Shown: positions 50,908 through 59,989, numbered from the stretch's first letter. The stretch is 64,000 nucleotides of DNA from Pandoraea sp. PE-S2T-3 (GCF_002179965.1 NZ_NGUQ01000014.1:434001-498000), one strand, 5' to 3'. The notes: generated by a model from the sequence alone, not told the origin. Program-made: numbers and translations.

Positions 50908-52625
50908 ACGATCCGGTGCCGCGCCCCGTGCCCGACGTACAGGCCGAGTTGAGCCGCGCTGCGCTCGACAGCGCCCCCTATGCCATGTTCGTTTGCAACG
51001 ACGACGGCATGATCGAGCGTATGAACACGGCGTTCACCCGCCTGACGGGCTACCTGCCCGAGCACCTTCTCGGTCAACGCAGCTTCCTCTCCCTGCTCGA
51101 TCCCTCGGAACTCGCGCGCCGCCGCCTCCCGGCCCTGGCAAGTCTGTCCCCCAACGAAGACGTGCCTTACGACGACGAGTGGCATCTGCTCACGCACGTG
51201 CGCAGCTGGCTGCCGATTCGTCTGGCGCTTTCGTGTGTGGAGCACGCGCCGGGCGAGCGCCGCTGGGTCGGCATCGTGCTCGATCTCTCGCAACAGGTGC
51301 AGGTCGCCTCGCGGCTCTGGTATGTCACCCACCACGATCCCGTCACCCGCCTGCCGAACCAGACCCTGCTGAACGAGCGGCTCGAACTCGCCATCCATCG
51401 CTGCGCCCGGCAACAGGTCGGGCTGACGGTGCTGCTTGTCGAACTCGATCACCTTCGCAAGCTGCGCAGCACGTTCGGCCCGCCCACCGCTGAACTCGCA
51501 CTGCGCATCGCCGCCGAGCGGCTGCGCGAAGCGAGCGGCCCGGAAGACGCGCTGGCGTGCCTCGGCAGCAGCCAGTTCGTCATCGTGACAAACGAAACCG
51601 GTGACGCGGCGCGCTTGCTGGCCTCGCGCATTCAAACGCGTCTCGCCCAATGGGCCGACGTCGACCAAAACCCGGTCGCCCTCGACGCCAGCATCGGCGC
51701 GGTGAGCTATCCCGAACATGGCAACACGCCGGAGACGCTGTTGCGGCGCGCCCACCTTGCGCTCGCCGAGGCCAGTGCCAGTGGCGGCGGCATGCGCTTT
51801 TTCAGCAGTGAAATGGATGCGCAGGCGCGCAGACGCAACGAGCTGGAGAGCCTGCTGCGTGTGGCCGTGAACGAACAGGCGCATTCGCAGTTGCATCTGG
51901 TATATCAACCGCAGGTCAGTCTGGCGGATGGCGAGATTCGCAGCGCGGAAACGCTGCTGCGCTGGCGCAGTCCGGTGCGCGGGGCCGTCGGGCCAGCGGA
52001 GTTCATCCCCATTGCGGAGACGTCCGGGCTGATTCTGCCGCTGGGTGAATGGGTGATTCAGACCGCGTGCCGGGAAGCGAGCCGATTGCTGCGGCGCTGC
52101 GGCCATTTGCCGCGCATCTCGGTGAACGTGTCGGCGCAGCAGTTTGCCCGGCAGGACGTCGTGGGCATGGTCGAGCGCGCACTGCTCGCGCATGCGCTGG
52201 AGCCCCGGCATCTGGAAATTGAGATCACGGAAACGGTGCTGCTGGGGGATTCGAGCGCCGCCGTCGGTACGCTGCGGGCGCTGCATGACATGGGCGTGGA
52301 GATTGCCGTCGACGATTTCGGCACCGGCTACGCGAGCCTCGCCTACCTCACGCGCTTTCCCATCGACCGGCTGAAGATCGATCAGACTTTTGTGCGCGAC
52401 ATGCTCGTGCATCCGCCGAGCCTTGCCATCGTGAACGCGGTCATCGCCATGGCGCACTCGCTTGGACTTCGCGTGACGGCCGAAGGTGTCGAGACGCAGG
52501 CACAAGCGCAACGGTTGAAAGAGCTGGGCTGCGACGAAGGGCAGGGATATTGGTTTGCACGGCCCATCGATATGCACGGGCTGTATCACATCGTGGCACC
52601 GCTAGGCAGCGGTGCACGCCGCTGA
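50904..52625 (+). CDS. PAS-GGDEF(degenerate)-EAL cyclic-di-GMP phosphodiesterase-like protein
   Basis: A 573-residue cytosolic protein. A PAS domain (about 15-135), then a GGDEF domain whose active site reads GSSQF (221-225) in place of GGDEF and cannot be an active cyclase, then an EAL domain. The EAL signature is ETL (349-351), but NVSAQQF, ITETVLL, DDFGTG (470-475), KIDQTFV and AEGVE (Glu530) keep the metal ligands and base, so hydrolysis of c-di-GMP is likely. The GGDEF domain may sense GTP instead. It is divergent from yfiRNB, opposing that operon's cyclase. Translation appears coupled to a leader peptide. Confidence 0.87.
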   Translation: MNDPVPRPVPDVQAELSRAALDSAPYAMFVCNDDGMIERMNTAFTRLTGYLPEHLLGQRSFLSLLDPSELARRRLPALASLSPNEDVPYDDEWHLLTHVRSWLPIRLALSCVEHAPGERRWVGIVLDLSQQVQVASRLWYVTHHDPVTRLPNQTLLNERLELAIHRCARQQVGLTVLLVELDHLRKLRSTFGPPTAELALRIAAERLREASGPEDALACLGSSQFVIVTNETGDAARLLASRIQTRLAQWADVDQNPVALDASIGAVSYPEHGNTPETLLRRAHLALAEASASGGGMRFFSSEMDAQARRRNELESLLRVAVNEQAHSQLHLVYQPQVSLADGEIRSAETLLRWRSPVRGAVGPAEFIPIAETSGLILPLGEWVIQTACREASRLLRRCGHLPRISVNVSAQQFARQDVVGMVERALLAHALEPRHLEIEITETVLLGDSSAAVGTLRALHDMGVEIAVDDFGTGYASLAYLTRFPIDRLKIDQTFVRDMLVHPPSLAIVNAVIAMAHSLGLRVTAEGVETQAQAQRLKELGCDEGQGYWFARPIDMHGLYHIVAPLGSGARR

Positions 52626-52732
52626 AGCGCTTTCCTTTGCGCACTCACATGGCATAGTTGATTTGCCATTTTTTGGCACTTCCTGACAGGACATTGGCTC
52701 TCTAAGCTGAAGTCCTTTCCGGAGGATTCGCC

Positions 52733-53380
52733 ATGTTCAACGTTCCGAAACTCTCGCGTACAGCGCGCGTGCCTCGCTCGCCACGCACTAGCCACGTGGC
52801 GCCGCTGATGGCACACCGCACCACCGGTGTCCTCGCGGCGTTGGGTATCGCTACGGCCGGTCTGGCCATGACACCCCCCGCACAACGCGCCCTCCCCGGC
52901 TGGCTCGATACGTTCTGCACGCTGGCGGCGCGCGCCAACGACGCGCTCACCACGCAGGTGGCATCAGCCACGGGGAGCGCAACGCCAACCGCCATGGCAA
53001 ACGCATCGACCGGCAACGGTGCTGCGGCGCGCCCCGCCACCAAGGTCACCCCGTTGTCGTGCGAACCCTTGGCCAACGCCCCCGGCAAATCGGTCACGAC
53101 CGCAATAGTGGAATTTCCGCCGCTCGCCTTCTCGCCGCCCCATCGTCATCCGGGCGCTGTCACCGCCGTCGTGATCGAAGGCACAATCCGGTCGCAACTC
53201 AATGCCGAGGTACCCGTCACTTATCACGCGAATCAAACGTGGTTCGAGCCGCCCGGCACCCTGCATACGATGACCGAAAACCCAGACCCGGTGCACCCTG
53301 CCCGCCTGCTCGCCTTCTTCGTGACCGAAGAGAACTGCGGCCCGCTGACCATCTACGAGCCGGCTGCGCAGCCTTCGTGA
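52733..53380 (+). CDS. Cupin domain protein with N-terminal membrane anchor or signal
   Basis: A 215-residue protein with an N-terminal basic region and helix (GVLAALGIATAGLAMTPPA), an Ala/Thr linker and a C-terminal cupin barrel. The metal motif is FSPPHRHPGAVTAVVIEG (two His plus a following Glu-type position), and WFEPPGTLHTMTEN supplies the last His. It is probably exported. Cupins of this sort act as dioxygenases, isomerases or ligand binders; nothing more specific can be read. The start follows CCGGAGGATTCGCC, a good site. Located between the c-di-GMP gene and the convergent MFS gene. Confidence 0.8.
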   Translation: MFNVPKLSRTARVPRSPRTSHVAPLMAHRTTGVLAALGIATAGLAMTPPAQRALPGWLDTFCTLAARANDALTTQVASATGSATPTAMANASTGNGAAARPATKVTPLSCEPLANAPGKSVTTAIVEFPPLAFSPPHRHPGAVTAVVIEGTIRSQLNAEVPVTYHANQTWFEPPGTLHTMTENPDPVHPARLLAFFVTEENCGPLTIYEPAAQPS

Positions 53381-53393
53381 TCCGCTTGCCTGA

Positions 53394-54554
53394 TCAGCCG
53401 CCGACACCGCTCTCGCGAGGCGCTTTCAGCGCTCGCGTAGCGCACAGCATCACGGCCGCGAGACCGCACAGGAAGTACGTACCACCGAGCGTCTGCGCCA
53501 TGCCCGAGAGCGTGAGCCCCGCGCCGATCAGCAGGTAGTAATACAGCCCGAGCACTGCGCCTCCGGTGCCCAGACGGTCACGATAGCGCGCCAGTGCGCT
53601 GCTCAGAATGTTGGGAATCGCCAGCCCGAACGCGACGACCAGCAGCATGACCGGCACGAGGAACCACAACGTTTCGGAAAGCAGCAGAATCGCGGCGCCA
53701 CTGATCGTCGCCAGCACGCTGGCCGTCATCACAATGCGTTGCGGCGCAACGTCGCGTGCCAGCAATCGCTTGTTGAGACTTGCGCCAATGCCGGAGCCGA
53801 GCGCGAGCGCCAGTCCCGAGTAGCCGAACAGCGCCGTGCTGACACCAAGCCGCTCGAACATGAACGGCGCGAGGCTGTAGTACGAAAAGAGGCAGGTATT
53901 GAACAGCGCGACGAGCGCCGCCGAGCGCCAGATATCGAAGTCGCGCAGCATCACCCACAACGTCGCAAACAACGGCACCTTCGTGACCTGCGGCGGACGC
54001 GTCTCTGGCAAGCGCATCACACTCCAGCCGAGCAACACGACCGCCAGCACCGCGAGTCCACCGAACACCCCGACATAGCCATGCCAGCCCGCGAGCACCG
54101 CCCCCGAGAACATCCCGATGGCCGGGCTCACCGCGAGCGCCATGCCCACCATCGAAAACACCTGCCCCAACGCTGGCCCCTGATACCGGTCGCGCAAGAT
54201 CGTTTGTGTCGCCACCGATCCGACCGCCGCCCCGAATGCCGACGTCACGCGAGCGGCGAGCAAGGCGCCGAAGGTATCGACGAACAGCGCCGCGACGCAC
54301 GCCAGCGCATAGATCGCAAGACCGAACAGCATGGTCGGACGGCGGCCGATCACATCGCACATACGCCCCCAGACGACCACGCCGATGGCGAACGCGAAAA
54401 AGTAGACCGAGAGCGTGCTGGCGGCGGCAGCAGGCCCCACGCCGAATGCCTCGCCGATATCGACGAGCGCCGGGCTGTAGATCGTCTCCGCGATCTGCGG
54501 AAACATAAGGAGCGCGATGGGCAACGCCATCTCACGCCGGGTAGGCAAAGTCAT
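53394..54554 (-). CDS. MFS transporter (Bcr/CflA-like drug efflux type)
   Basis: A 386-residue, 12-helix major facilitator. PQIAETIYSPALVDIGEAFG (helix 1) and VVWGRMCDVIGRRPTMLFGLA (motif A) match the DHA1/Bcr-CflA drug:H+ antiporters, as does GSVATQTILRDRYQGPALGQVFSMVGMALAVSPAIG (motif C region). It is divergent from an AraC-type regulator gene with an inverted repeat between them, an arrangement like E. coli nimR-nimT. The product likely exports a toxic compound sensed by the regulator; the substrate is unknown. Confidence 0.87.
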   Translation of the reverse strand: MTLPTRREMALPIALLMFPQIAETIYSPALVDIGEAFGVGPAAAASTLSVYFFAFAIGVVVWGRMCDVIGRRPTMLFGLAIYALACVAALFVDTFGALLAARVTSAFGAAVGSVATQTILRDRYQGPALGQVFSMVGMALAVSPAIGMFSGAVLAGWHGYVGVFGGLAVLAVVLLGWSVMRLPETRPPQVTKVPLFATLWVMLRDFDIWRSAALVALFNTCLFSYYSLAPFMFERLGVSTALFGYSGLALALGSGIGASLNKRLLARDVAPQRIVMTASVLATISGAAILLLSETLWFLVPVMLLVVAFGLAIPNILSSALARYRDRLGTGGAVLGLYYYLLIGAGLTLSGMAQTLGGTYFLCGLAAVMLCATRALKAPRESGVGG

Positions 54555-54621
54555 GGAAAGCTCCGGGAAAGTGAAGGCAGCATCTTGCGGGGACGTGGTC
54601 TGACGTATTATTGGTATTCCG

Positions 54622-54642
54622 CCGATTTATCCATCAAATCGG
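54622..54642. promoter_or_regulatory. CCGATTT-N7-AAATCGG operator between MFS and AraC genes
   Basis: Perfect 7-base arms, 21 bases in all, lie 68 bases upstream of the MFS start and 24 bases upstream of the AraC-type start. The central position suggests the AraC-type protein binds here to control both divergent genes. Confidence 0.55.
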
Positions 54643-54665
54643 ACATTCATTGCACCGGCCCCGTC

Positions 54666-55463
54666 ATGGCATGGCTTGACCCTCAGGCAACATTCGATGC
54701 GGACGCGATGCAGCGCAGCGCGATCGGCATCGCGTCGACGCTCGGCAATCACGATTCCGGGGCCCATCAACACCGCATGGGGCAGTGGCTGTTCACGCAG
54801 CACGGCTGTGTTCGCATCACGCTGGCACATCAGTTGTGCCTGCTGCCGCCCACCCGCGCCGCATGGATTCCCCCCGGGGTGCCGCATCGCGCAGTGACGG
54901 GCACACCGGTGGAATACCGTTCGATCTTTCTCGGCGAGCCGTGGATCGACACGCTGCCCGCGCAAATCGAAGTCATCGAGGTAGGCGCGCTGCTGCGTGA
55001 AGTGTTCGAGCGCATCGCCTTCGCCGCGTGGGACACCGACTGGTCGACCGGCACCGCCAGCCACTTGCTGGCCTTGTGTCTGGCCGAGACCGCCACCGCT
55101 CAGCGCCAACCGTTGCTGTTACCGCTGCCGACCGACCGGCGCCTCGCCCCATTGTTTGCGCATCCGGAACAATTGCCGCCCGCCCTCGCCGATCTGGAAC
55201 GCACCGTCGGCGCCAGCGTCAGGACCATCGGGCGGATCTTCCAGCGCGAGACCGGCATGAGCTATCAGCAGTGGCGCCAGCAATGGCGGCTGATTCGTGC
55301 GGTGGAGGGGTTATCGAGCGGCAGAACGCTCGCGTGGGTCGCGCATTCGCTCGGCTTCGCCAGCGAAAGCGCGTTCATCGCATTCTTCAAAGGGATAACA
55401 GGCAAGACACCGGGGCAGCTGCGTCAGGAAGTCGCCCGACGAGACGTCACACACGGGCGCTAA
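54666..55463 (+). CDS. AraC-family regulator divergent from the MFS transporter
   Basis: A 265-residue AraC-type regulator with an N-terminal cupin-like sensor (GAHQHRMGQWLFTQHGCVRI…AAWIPPGVPHRA) and a C-terminal double HTH (LERTVGASVRTIGRIFQRETG, then LAWVAHSLGFASESAFIAFFKGITGKTPGQLR). This layout is that of NimR/YeaM-type regulators that control a neighbouring efflux gene. The ATG at 54666 fits the domain start, though its ribosome-binding site is poor; the frame is open far upstream through the antisense of the MFS gene and those codons are rejected. Confidence 0.85.
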   Translation: MAWLDPQATFDADAMQRSAIGIASTLGNHDSGAHQHRMGQWLFTQHGCVRITLAHQLCLLPPTRAAWIPPGVPHRAVTGTPVEYRSIFLGEPWIDTLPAQIEVIEVGALLREVFERIAFAAWDTDWSTGTASHLLALCLAETATAQRQPLLLPLPTDRRLAPLFAHPEQLPPALADLERTVGASVRTIGRIFQRETGMSYQQWRQQWRLIRAVEGLSSGRTLAWVAHSLGFASESAFIAFFKGITGKTPGQLRQEVARRDVTHGR

Positions 55464-55478
55464 TGTCGAACCGGGGTC

Positions 55479-55505
55479 GGCAAACGCCGGCAAACGCCAG
55501 CAAAT
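55479..55505. repeat. Tandem GGCAAACGCC (2.7 copies) upstream of adhC
   Basis: Two exact 10-base units and a partial third lie 160-190 bases upstream of the formaldehyde dehydrogenase start, just past the stop of the AraC-type gene. The helical-turn spacing is compatible with a regulator site. Confidence 0.6.
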
Positions 55506-55666
55506 GTCACCCGTGCGCGCACACCCGGCGCGCCTTGCAAATTGCGCACCCGGCGCTGCTTTTTTCATGCAACCCGCGTGTCAAGACTCGCGTGCAAGTT
55601 TAGAACGCGGTAAGGTACGTCGCGAAGGGAATCACCCCAAACGTCGTTGCAACGAGGAATGTCTCA

Positions 55667-56773
55667 ATGAAAACCAAAGCCGCCATTGCCTGGGAAGCCG
55701 GCAAGCCCCTGACCATCGAGGAAGTTGATCTGGAAGGGCCGCGCGCTGGCGAGGTGCTGATCGAGGTCAAGGCCACCGGCATCTGCCATACGGACTACTA
55801 CACGCTTTCGGGGGCTGACCCGGAAGGTATCTTCCCCGCGATTCTCGGCCATGAAGGCGCGGGCGTCGTGGTCGACGTCGGCCCCGGCGTGACCACGCTC
55901 AAGAAAGACGATCACGTCATTCCGCTGTACACGCCCGAGTGCCGTCAGTGCAAGTTCTGCCTGTCGCGCAAGACCAACCTGTGTCAGGCGATCCGCAGCA
56001 CGCAGGGCCGCGGCCTGATGCCGGACGCCACGTCGCGCTTCTCGCTCGACGGCAAGCCCATCTTCCACTACATGGGCACCTCCACGTTCTCGAACTACAT
56101 CGTCGTGCCCGAAATCGCCGTGGCGAAAGTGCGCTCCGACGCGCCGTTCGACAAGGTCTGCTACATCGGCTGCGGCGTGACCACCGGCGTGGGTGCCGTG
56201 GTGTACTCGGCGAAAGTCGAAGCGGGCGCGAACGTCGTGGTGTTCGGTCTCGGTGGCATCGGCCTGAACGTGATTCAGGGCGCCAAGATGGTCGGTGCCG
56301 ACAAGATCATCGGCGTCGACATCAACCCGGGCCGCGTGGAACTCGCGAAGAAGTTCGGCATGACGCACTTCATCAACCCGAACGAAGTCGAGAACGTGGT
56401 CGACACCATCGTGCAACTGACCGATGGCGGCGCCGACTACTCGTTCGAGTGCATCGGTAACGTCACGACCATGCGTCAGGCGCTCGAATGCTGCCACAAG
56501 GGCTGGGGCCAGTCGTTCATCATCGGCGTGGCCGCGGCGGGTCAGGAAATCAGCACGCGTCCGTTCCAACTGGTGACGGGCCGCGAGTGGAAGGGCTCGG
56601 CCTTCGGCGGCGCACGCGGCCGCACCGACGTGCCGAAGATCGTCGACTGGTACATGGAAGGGAAGATCAACATCGACGATCTCATCACGCACACGCTGCG
56701 CCTCGACCAGATCAACGAAGGCTTCGATCTGATGAAGCGCGGCGAGTCAATCCGCTCGGTCGTGCTGTACTGA
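55667..56773 (+). CDS. adhC: S-(hydroxymethyl)glutathione dehydrogenase (class III alcohol dehydrogenase)
   Basis: A 368-residue zinc-dependent medium-chain dehydrogenase that oxidises S-hydroxymethylglutathione (from formaldehyde and glutathione) and reduces S-nitrosoglutathione. The catalytic zinc region is [12 protein letters not shown] and GHEGAG; the structural zinc cysteines are [15 protein letters not shown]; the NAD loop is [15 protein letters not shown] with VDINPGR. Class III features such as [17 protein letters not shown] and C-terminal [10 protein letters not shown] are present. The start follows GAGGAA. Neither an S-formylglutathione hydrolase (frmB) nor an frmR regulator is adjacent; the PiT gene follows 40 bases downstream. 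Confidence 0.94.
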   Translation: MKTKAAIAWEAGKPLTIEEVDLEGPRAGEVLIEVKATGICHTDYYTLSGADPEGIFPAILGHEGAGVVVDVGPGVTTLKKDDHVIPLYTPECRQCKFCLSRKTNLCQAIRSTQGRGLMPDATSRFSLDGKPIFHYMGTSTFSNYIVVPEIAVAKVRSDAPFDKVCYIGCGVTTGVGAVVYSAKVEAGANVVVFGLGGIGLNVIQGAKMVGADKIIGVDINPGRVELAKKFGMTHFINPNEVENVVDTIVQLTDGGADYSFECIGNVTTMRQALECCHKGWGQSFIIGVAAAGQEISTRPFQLVTGREWKGSAFGGARGRTDVPKIVDWYMEGKINIDDLITHTLRLDQINEGFDLMKRGESIRSVVLY

Positions 56774-56813
56774 TCGACGCGAACAACGCCATCGACAGGG
56801 CCCCCGCCCCATC

Positions 56814-58511
56814 GTGACCCGCCCCGGCGAGGCAAGCGCCGCGTCACCCGATCCGGCGCTCGCACCGGATCACCCGCTCGCACCGCCTGCGGCGGGTGAG
56901 TCCAGCGGACCGCTCGCCCGGGCGCGGCGGCGGCGGCATCGCATCCGCCTTGCTGTCTTTCTGACGATGCTCGTCGCGGGGCTCGTTTTCACTACCTATA
57001 GTCTCGTTCGCGATGTCGGCCGCACCGGCGAGCACTCGATGGCGCTGCTGCCGTTCGCGCTGCTGGTCATCGCGCTCGTGATTGCCCTCGGCTTCGAGTT
57101 CGTCAACGGCTTTCACGATACGGCCAACGCGGTCGCCACCGTCATCTACACCAACTCGCTGCCCCCCAGCATCGCGGTGATGTGGTCGGGCCTGTTCAAC
57201 TTTCTCGGGGTGTTGCTTTCCAGCGGCGCAGTCGCGTTCAGCATCGTCTCGTTGCTGCCGGTTGAACTGATTCTGCAAGTGGGTTCGTCGGCGGGCTTCG
57301 CCATGGTCTTCGCGCTGCTCATCGCCGCCATCGTGTGGAATCTGGCTACGTGGTGGCTGGGCCTGCCCGCCTCGTCGTCGCACACGCTGATTGGCTCGAT
57401 CGTCGGTGTCGGCATTGCCAATGCACTCATGCGCGGACGCGACGTGACCAGCGGCGCGGGCGGCATCGACTGGGGGCAGGTCACCACCGTCGGATACTCG
57501 CTGCTGCTCTCCCCGATCATCGGTTTCGGCTGCGCTGCGGCGCTCTTTGTCGCTCTGAAGTTTTGCGTGCGCAACCCGGCGCTTTATGAATCGCCGAAAC
57601 CGCGCACGCCGCCGCCATGGTGGATTCGCGGCTTGCTGATCCTCACCTGCACCGGGGTGTCGTTCGCGCACGGGTCCAACGACGGTCAGAAGGGCATGGG
57701 GCTCATCATGCTGATTCTGGTCGGCACTGTGCCCATGGCCTACGCGCTCAACCACGCCATGCCGGACGCACAGGTCGCTCAGTTTGTCGCCACGGCCCAG
57801 ACCGCACAGCGCTCGCTGGCCGCCCATCCGCCGCTGCCCGACGGCGTCGCGACCGCGATCACGGCAACAGCGCCGCCTCGCGACGCTCTCACCGCCTTCG
57901 TGCGCACCGAGACCCTCACGGCCGATGTCGTGCCTGCGTTGTCGGTCCTCACCGGCGACATCGCGCAGGAAGTCGCCAGCCACGGCTCGTTTGCCCGCAT
58001 GCCCGCCACCTCGGTGACCAATGTGCGCAACGACATGTACCTCGCCGCTGAATCGATTCGTCTGCTTGAACGGCGGCGCGACACGGCAATTGCCCCCGAC
58101 ACGGCGCGTGCACTGCACGCGTTCCGCGCGCAACTCGACGAGGCGACGAAATACATCCCGTTCTGGGTGAAAGTGGCCGTGGCGATTGCGTTGGGGCTGG
58201 GCACGATGGTCGGCTGGCGGCGCATTGTCGTAACCGTGGGCGAGCGCATCGGCAAGAAGCACCTGACCTACGCCCAAGGGGCATCGGCCGAGATGGTGGC
58301 GATGGCGACCATCGGCGCGGCCGATCTCTACGGGTTGCCCGTGTCGACCACGCACGTACTGTCGTCGGGGGTGGCCGGCACCATGACCATCAACGGCTCG
58401 GGCTTGCAGTGGGACACCATCCGGAATTTGTTACTGGCGTGGGCCCTGACCCTGCCCGCCGCGATCGTGCTCGCCGGCGGGCTCTACTGGGCGTTCCGGC
58501 AGGTATTCTGA
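56814..58511 (+). CDS. pitA: PiT-family inorganic phosphate transporter
   Basis: A 565-residue low-affinity phosphate:H+ symporter with duplicated PHO4 signatures: GFEFVNGFHDTANAVATVIYTNSLPP and SFAHGSNDGQKGMGLIMLI. About ten helices flank a large hydrophilic central loop (about 310-440), and an Ala/Pro-rich cytosolic N-terminus of about 45 residues precedes helix 1. The start is GTG 56814 with only a distant AGGG as ribosome-binding site, so the N-terminus is uncertain. It follows the formaldehyde dehydrogenase gene closely, without a known functional link; a PhoU-like partner gene is absent. Confidence 0.88.
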   Translation: MTRPGEASAASPDPALAPDHPLAPPAAGESSGPLARARRRRHRIRLAVFLTMLVAGLVFTTYSLVRDVGRTGEHSMALLPFALLVIALVIALGFEFVNGFHDTANAVATVIYTNSLPPSIAVMWSGLFNFLGVLLSSGAVAFSIVSLLPVELILQVGSSAGFAMVFALLIAAIVWNLATWWLGLPASSSHTLIGSIVGVGIANALMRGRDVTSGAGGIDWGQVTTVGYSLLLSPIIGFGCAAALFVALKFCVRNPALYESPKPRTPPPWWIRGLLILTCTGVSFAHGSNDGQKGMGLIMLILVGTVPMAYALNHAMPDAQVAQFVATAQTAQRSLAAHPPLPDGVATAITATAPPRDALTAFVRTETLTADVVPALSVLTGDIAQEVASHGSFARMPATSVTNVRNDMYLAAESIRLLERRRDTAIAPDTARALHAFRAQLDEATKYIPFWVKVAVAIALGLGTMVGWRRIVVTVGERIGKKHLTYAQGASAEMVAMATIGAADLYGLPVSTTHVLSSGVAGTMTINGSGLQWDTIRNLLLAWALTLPAAIVLAGGLYWAFRQVF

Positions 58512-58731
58512 GGCGCAGCGGGTTGATGGGCGTGGCACGGCAGGCGCCGAAAATGCCGTCCCATTTTGTAAGCCCTGTAATGCGCACAAACATTGCCGTC
58601 CGGTTTCGATACGCGTGACAGCAAACCAAGTGGGCACTCTGCCAGTCGAACTGAATACAACATTACGAAGCGTGTCGTCCGGCGCGCATTTCGCCTGACG
58701 CCGGACACACGGTTACGACAGGGAGAATGCA

Positions 58732-59517
58732 ATGAACAAAAGCTTCTTGCCGCTCGTCATCACGGGCGCCGCAACGGTCGTCACACTCGCGGCATTGCCC
58801 GGCGTGGCGTCGGCGCAAGCGAGTCAGGCCGTCATCAATTCCCCGGCCAACGTGCGGGCCGGCCCGGCGAGCGACTACCCGGTCGTCTCGCAGGCTGGTC
58901 CGGGCATGCCGGTGACGGTGTACGGCTGTTTGTCCGATTACACGTGGTGCGACATTGGCCTGCCCGGCTCGCGCGGCTGGATCTACGCGGCGCTGCTGAG
59001 CTATCCGTATCAGGGCAGTCCGGTGCCCGTGCTGAACTACGGCACGATGATCGGTCTGCCGATCGTGACGTTCTCCATCGGCGCGTATTGGGGCAACTAT
59101 TACCGTGGCCGCCCTTGGTACAACGATCAGCGTTACTGGCACCGCCCGCCGCCGCGCCCGCGTCCGCCGCAATGGGGTGGCGGACCGGGACCGCGTCCGC
59201 CGGGCGGCCATTACCCGGGTCCGGGCCCGCGCCCGCCCGGTCACGGCCATGGCGCAGGCCCCGGCCCCCGCCCACCGGGACACGGTGCCGGTCCCGGCCC
59301 ACGCCCGCCCGGTCACGGTGCCGGCCCGGGTCCGGGTCGCCCTCCCGGTCACGGGGCGGGCCCCGGCCCACGGCCTCCCGGCGGGGGTGGTGGACAGGGT
59401 CCGCGCCCGCCCGGCGGCGGCGGTGGGGGTCACGGCGGTGGTAATGGGGGCGGCCACGGCGGCGGTGGCGGAGGCCACGGTGGTGGCGGCGGCGGGCGCC
59501 CGGGCGGTGATCGCTGA
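58732..59517 (+). CDS. Secreted SH3-domain protein with Gly/Pro/His repeats
   Basis: A 261-residue exported protein. The signal peptide ends near ASAQA (residue 30). A bacterial SH3 domain follows (INSPANVRAGPASDYPVVSQ…YTWCDIGLPGSRGWIYAALL), with two cysteines that may pair. A Tyr/Trp-rich stretch (GAYWGNYYRGRPWYNDQRYWHRP) leads to repeats of GPGPRPPGHGA (about 151-228) and a Gly/His tail. SH3b domains often bind peptidoglycan; the repeats resemble collagen-like or metal-binding linkers. ATG 58732 has GGGAGA at good spacing. Role in the envelope is inferred. Confidence 0.75.
   Translation: MNKSFLPLVITGAATVVTLAALPGVASAQASQAVINSPANVRAGPASDYPVVSQAGPGMPVTVYGCLSDYTWCDIGLPGSRGWIYAALLSYPYQGSPVPVLNYGTMIGLPIVTFSIGAYWGNYYRGRPWYNDQRYWHRPPPRPRPPQWGGGPGPRPPGGHYPGPGPRPPGHGHGAGPGPRPPGHGAGPGPRPPGHGAGPGPGRPPGHGAGPGPRPPGGGGGQGPRPPGGGGGGHGGGNGGGHGGGGGGHGGGGGGRPGGDR
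59182..59514 (+). repeat. Coding tandem repeats (33-base, GPGPRPPGHGA) and Gly/His tail
   Basis: About six imperfect 33-base units encode GPGPRPPGHGA or variants, followed by GGC/GGT-rich DNA for glycine and histidine to the end of the gene. Unit number is probably variable between strains. A long open frame on the opposite strand is a by-product of this composition. Confidence 0.8.
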
Positions 59518-59686
59518 TGCCCGAACCGGCACCCGGAGTACGTGACCCTAATTCAGTGGCCACTGCACGCGTTTTGGGAAAAACGCTTAAAATGTGAGCA
59601 TTGCCGGCCAGGCGGAGGCGCCGATCAGGTGCCGATGGCCGGCCCGCAGGACAGCGAGCCCTTAGCAACGCAAGCGCGCAACTGAC

Positions 59687-59714
59687 ACACCGGTGCCCCG
59701 GCGCCGGTGTTTTG
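59687..59714 (+). terminator. Possible intrinsic terminator within the leader region
   Basis: ACACCGG pairs with CCGGTGT around a 10-base GC-rich interior, followed by TTTTGCT. It comes about 95 bases after a plausible -10 box, so it could end a short RNA or attenuate transcription into the permease gene. Confidence 0.45.
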
Positions 59715-59948
59715 CTAGCCAGCTTAACGGGCACCCGTCACATTGCAGACCACTTAGCAGATCTCTCAGACGTGCCGTCGCAGCCTCACCGCGCGACGTT
59801 CACGGCAGTCCGGCAAGATCCTCCGTAAGTCTCGATCGTGTTCGTCCCGCCCCGGCGTGCCTTTGCACGTCGCGGTTGCCTATCGCCATGCCGCGTCCGG
59901 TATGCACCACCCGTGCTTACCGTGAGCGGCCCTCGTCATCCGTGGCCG

Positions 59949-59989
59949 ATGCCTGATGGGCAGCCACGCACCCGACAGCGATCAGGCAT
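59949..59989 (+). promoter_or_regulatory. ATGCCTGAT/ATCAGGCAT stem with a competing downstream copy
   Basis: Nine-base perfect arms enclose 23 bases. A second TCAGGCATG about 40 bases further on could pair with the same left arm, giving two mutually exclusive stems, the usual basis for RNA switches. Evidence is structural only. Confidence 0.4.

Noticed and set aside
53739-54665. Extension of the AraC-type gene upstream by 309 codons
   Set aside because: The extra part is the antisense of the MFS gene and lacks any domain; the AraC protein is complete from 54666.
58663-59532. A 289-codon Arg/Ala/Thr-rich frame opposite the SH3-repeat gene
   Set aside because: Produced by the repetitive GC-rich coding strand; the plus-strand product has a signal peptide, an SH3 domain and a good ribosome-binding site.
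59554-59565. CAGTGGCCACTG, resembling half of a cobalamin riboswitch B12 box
   Set aside because: The surrounding conserved blocks of a cobalamin riboswitch are absent; it is a simple palindrome.
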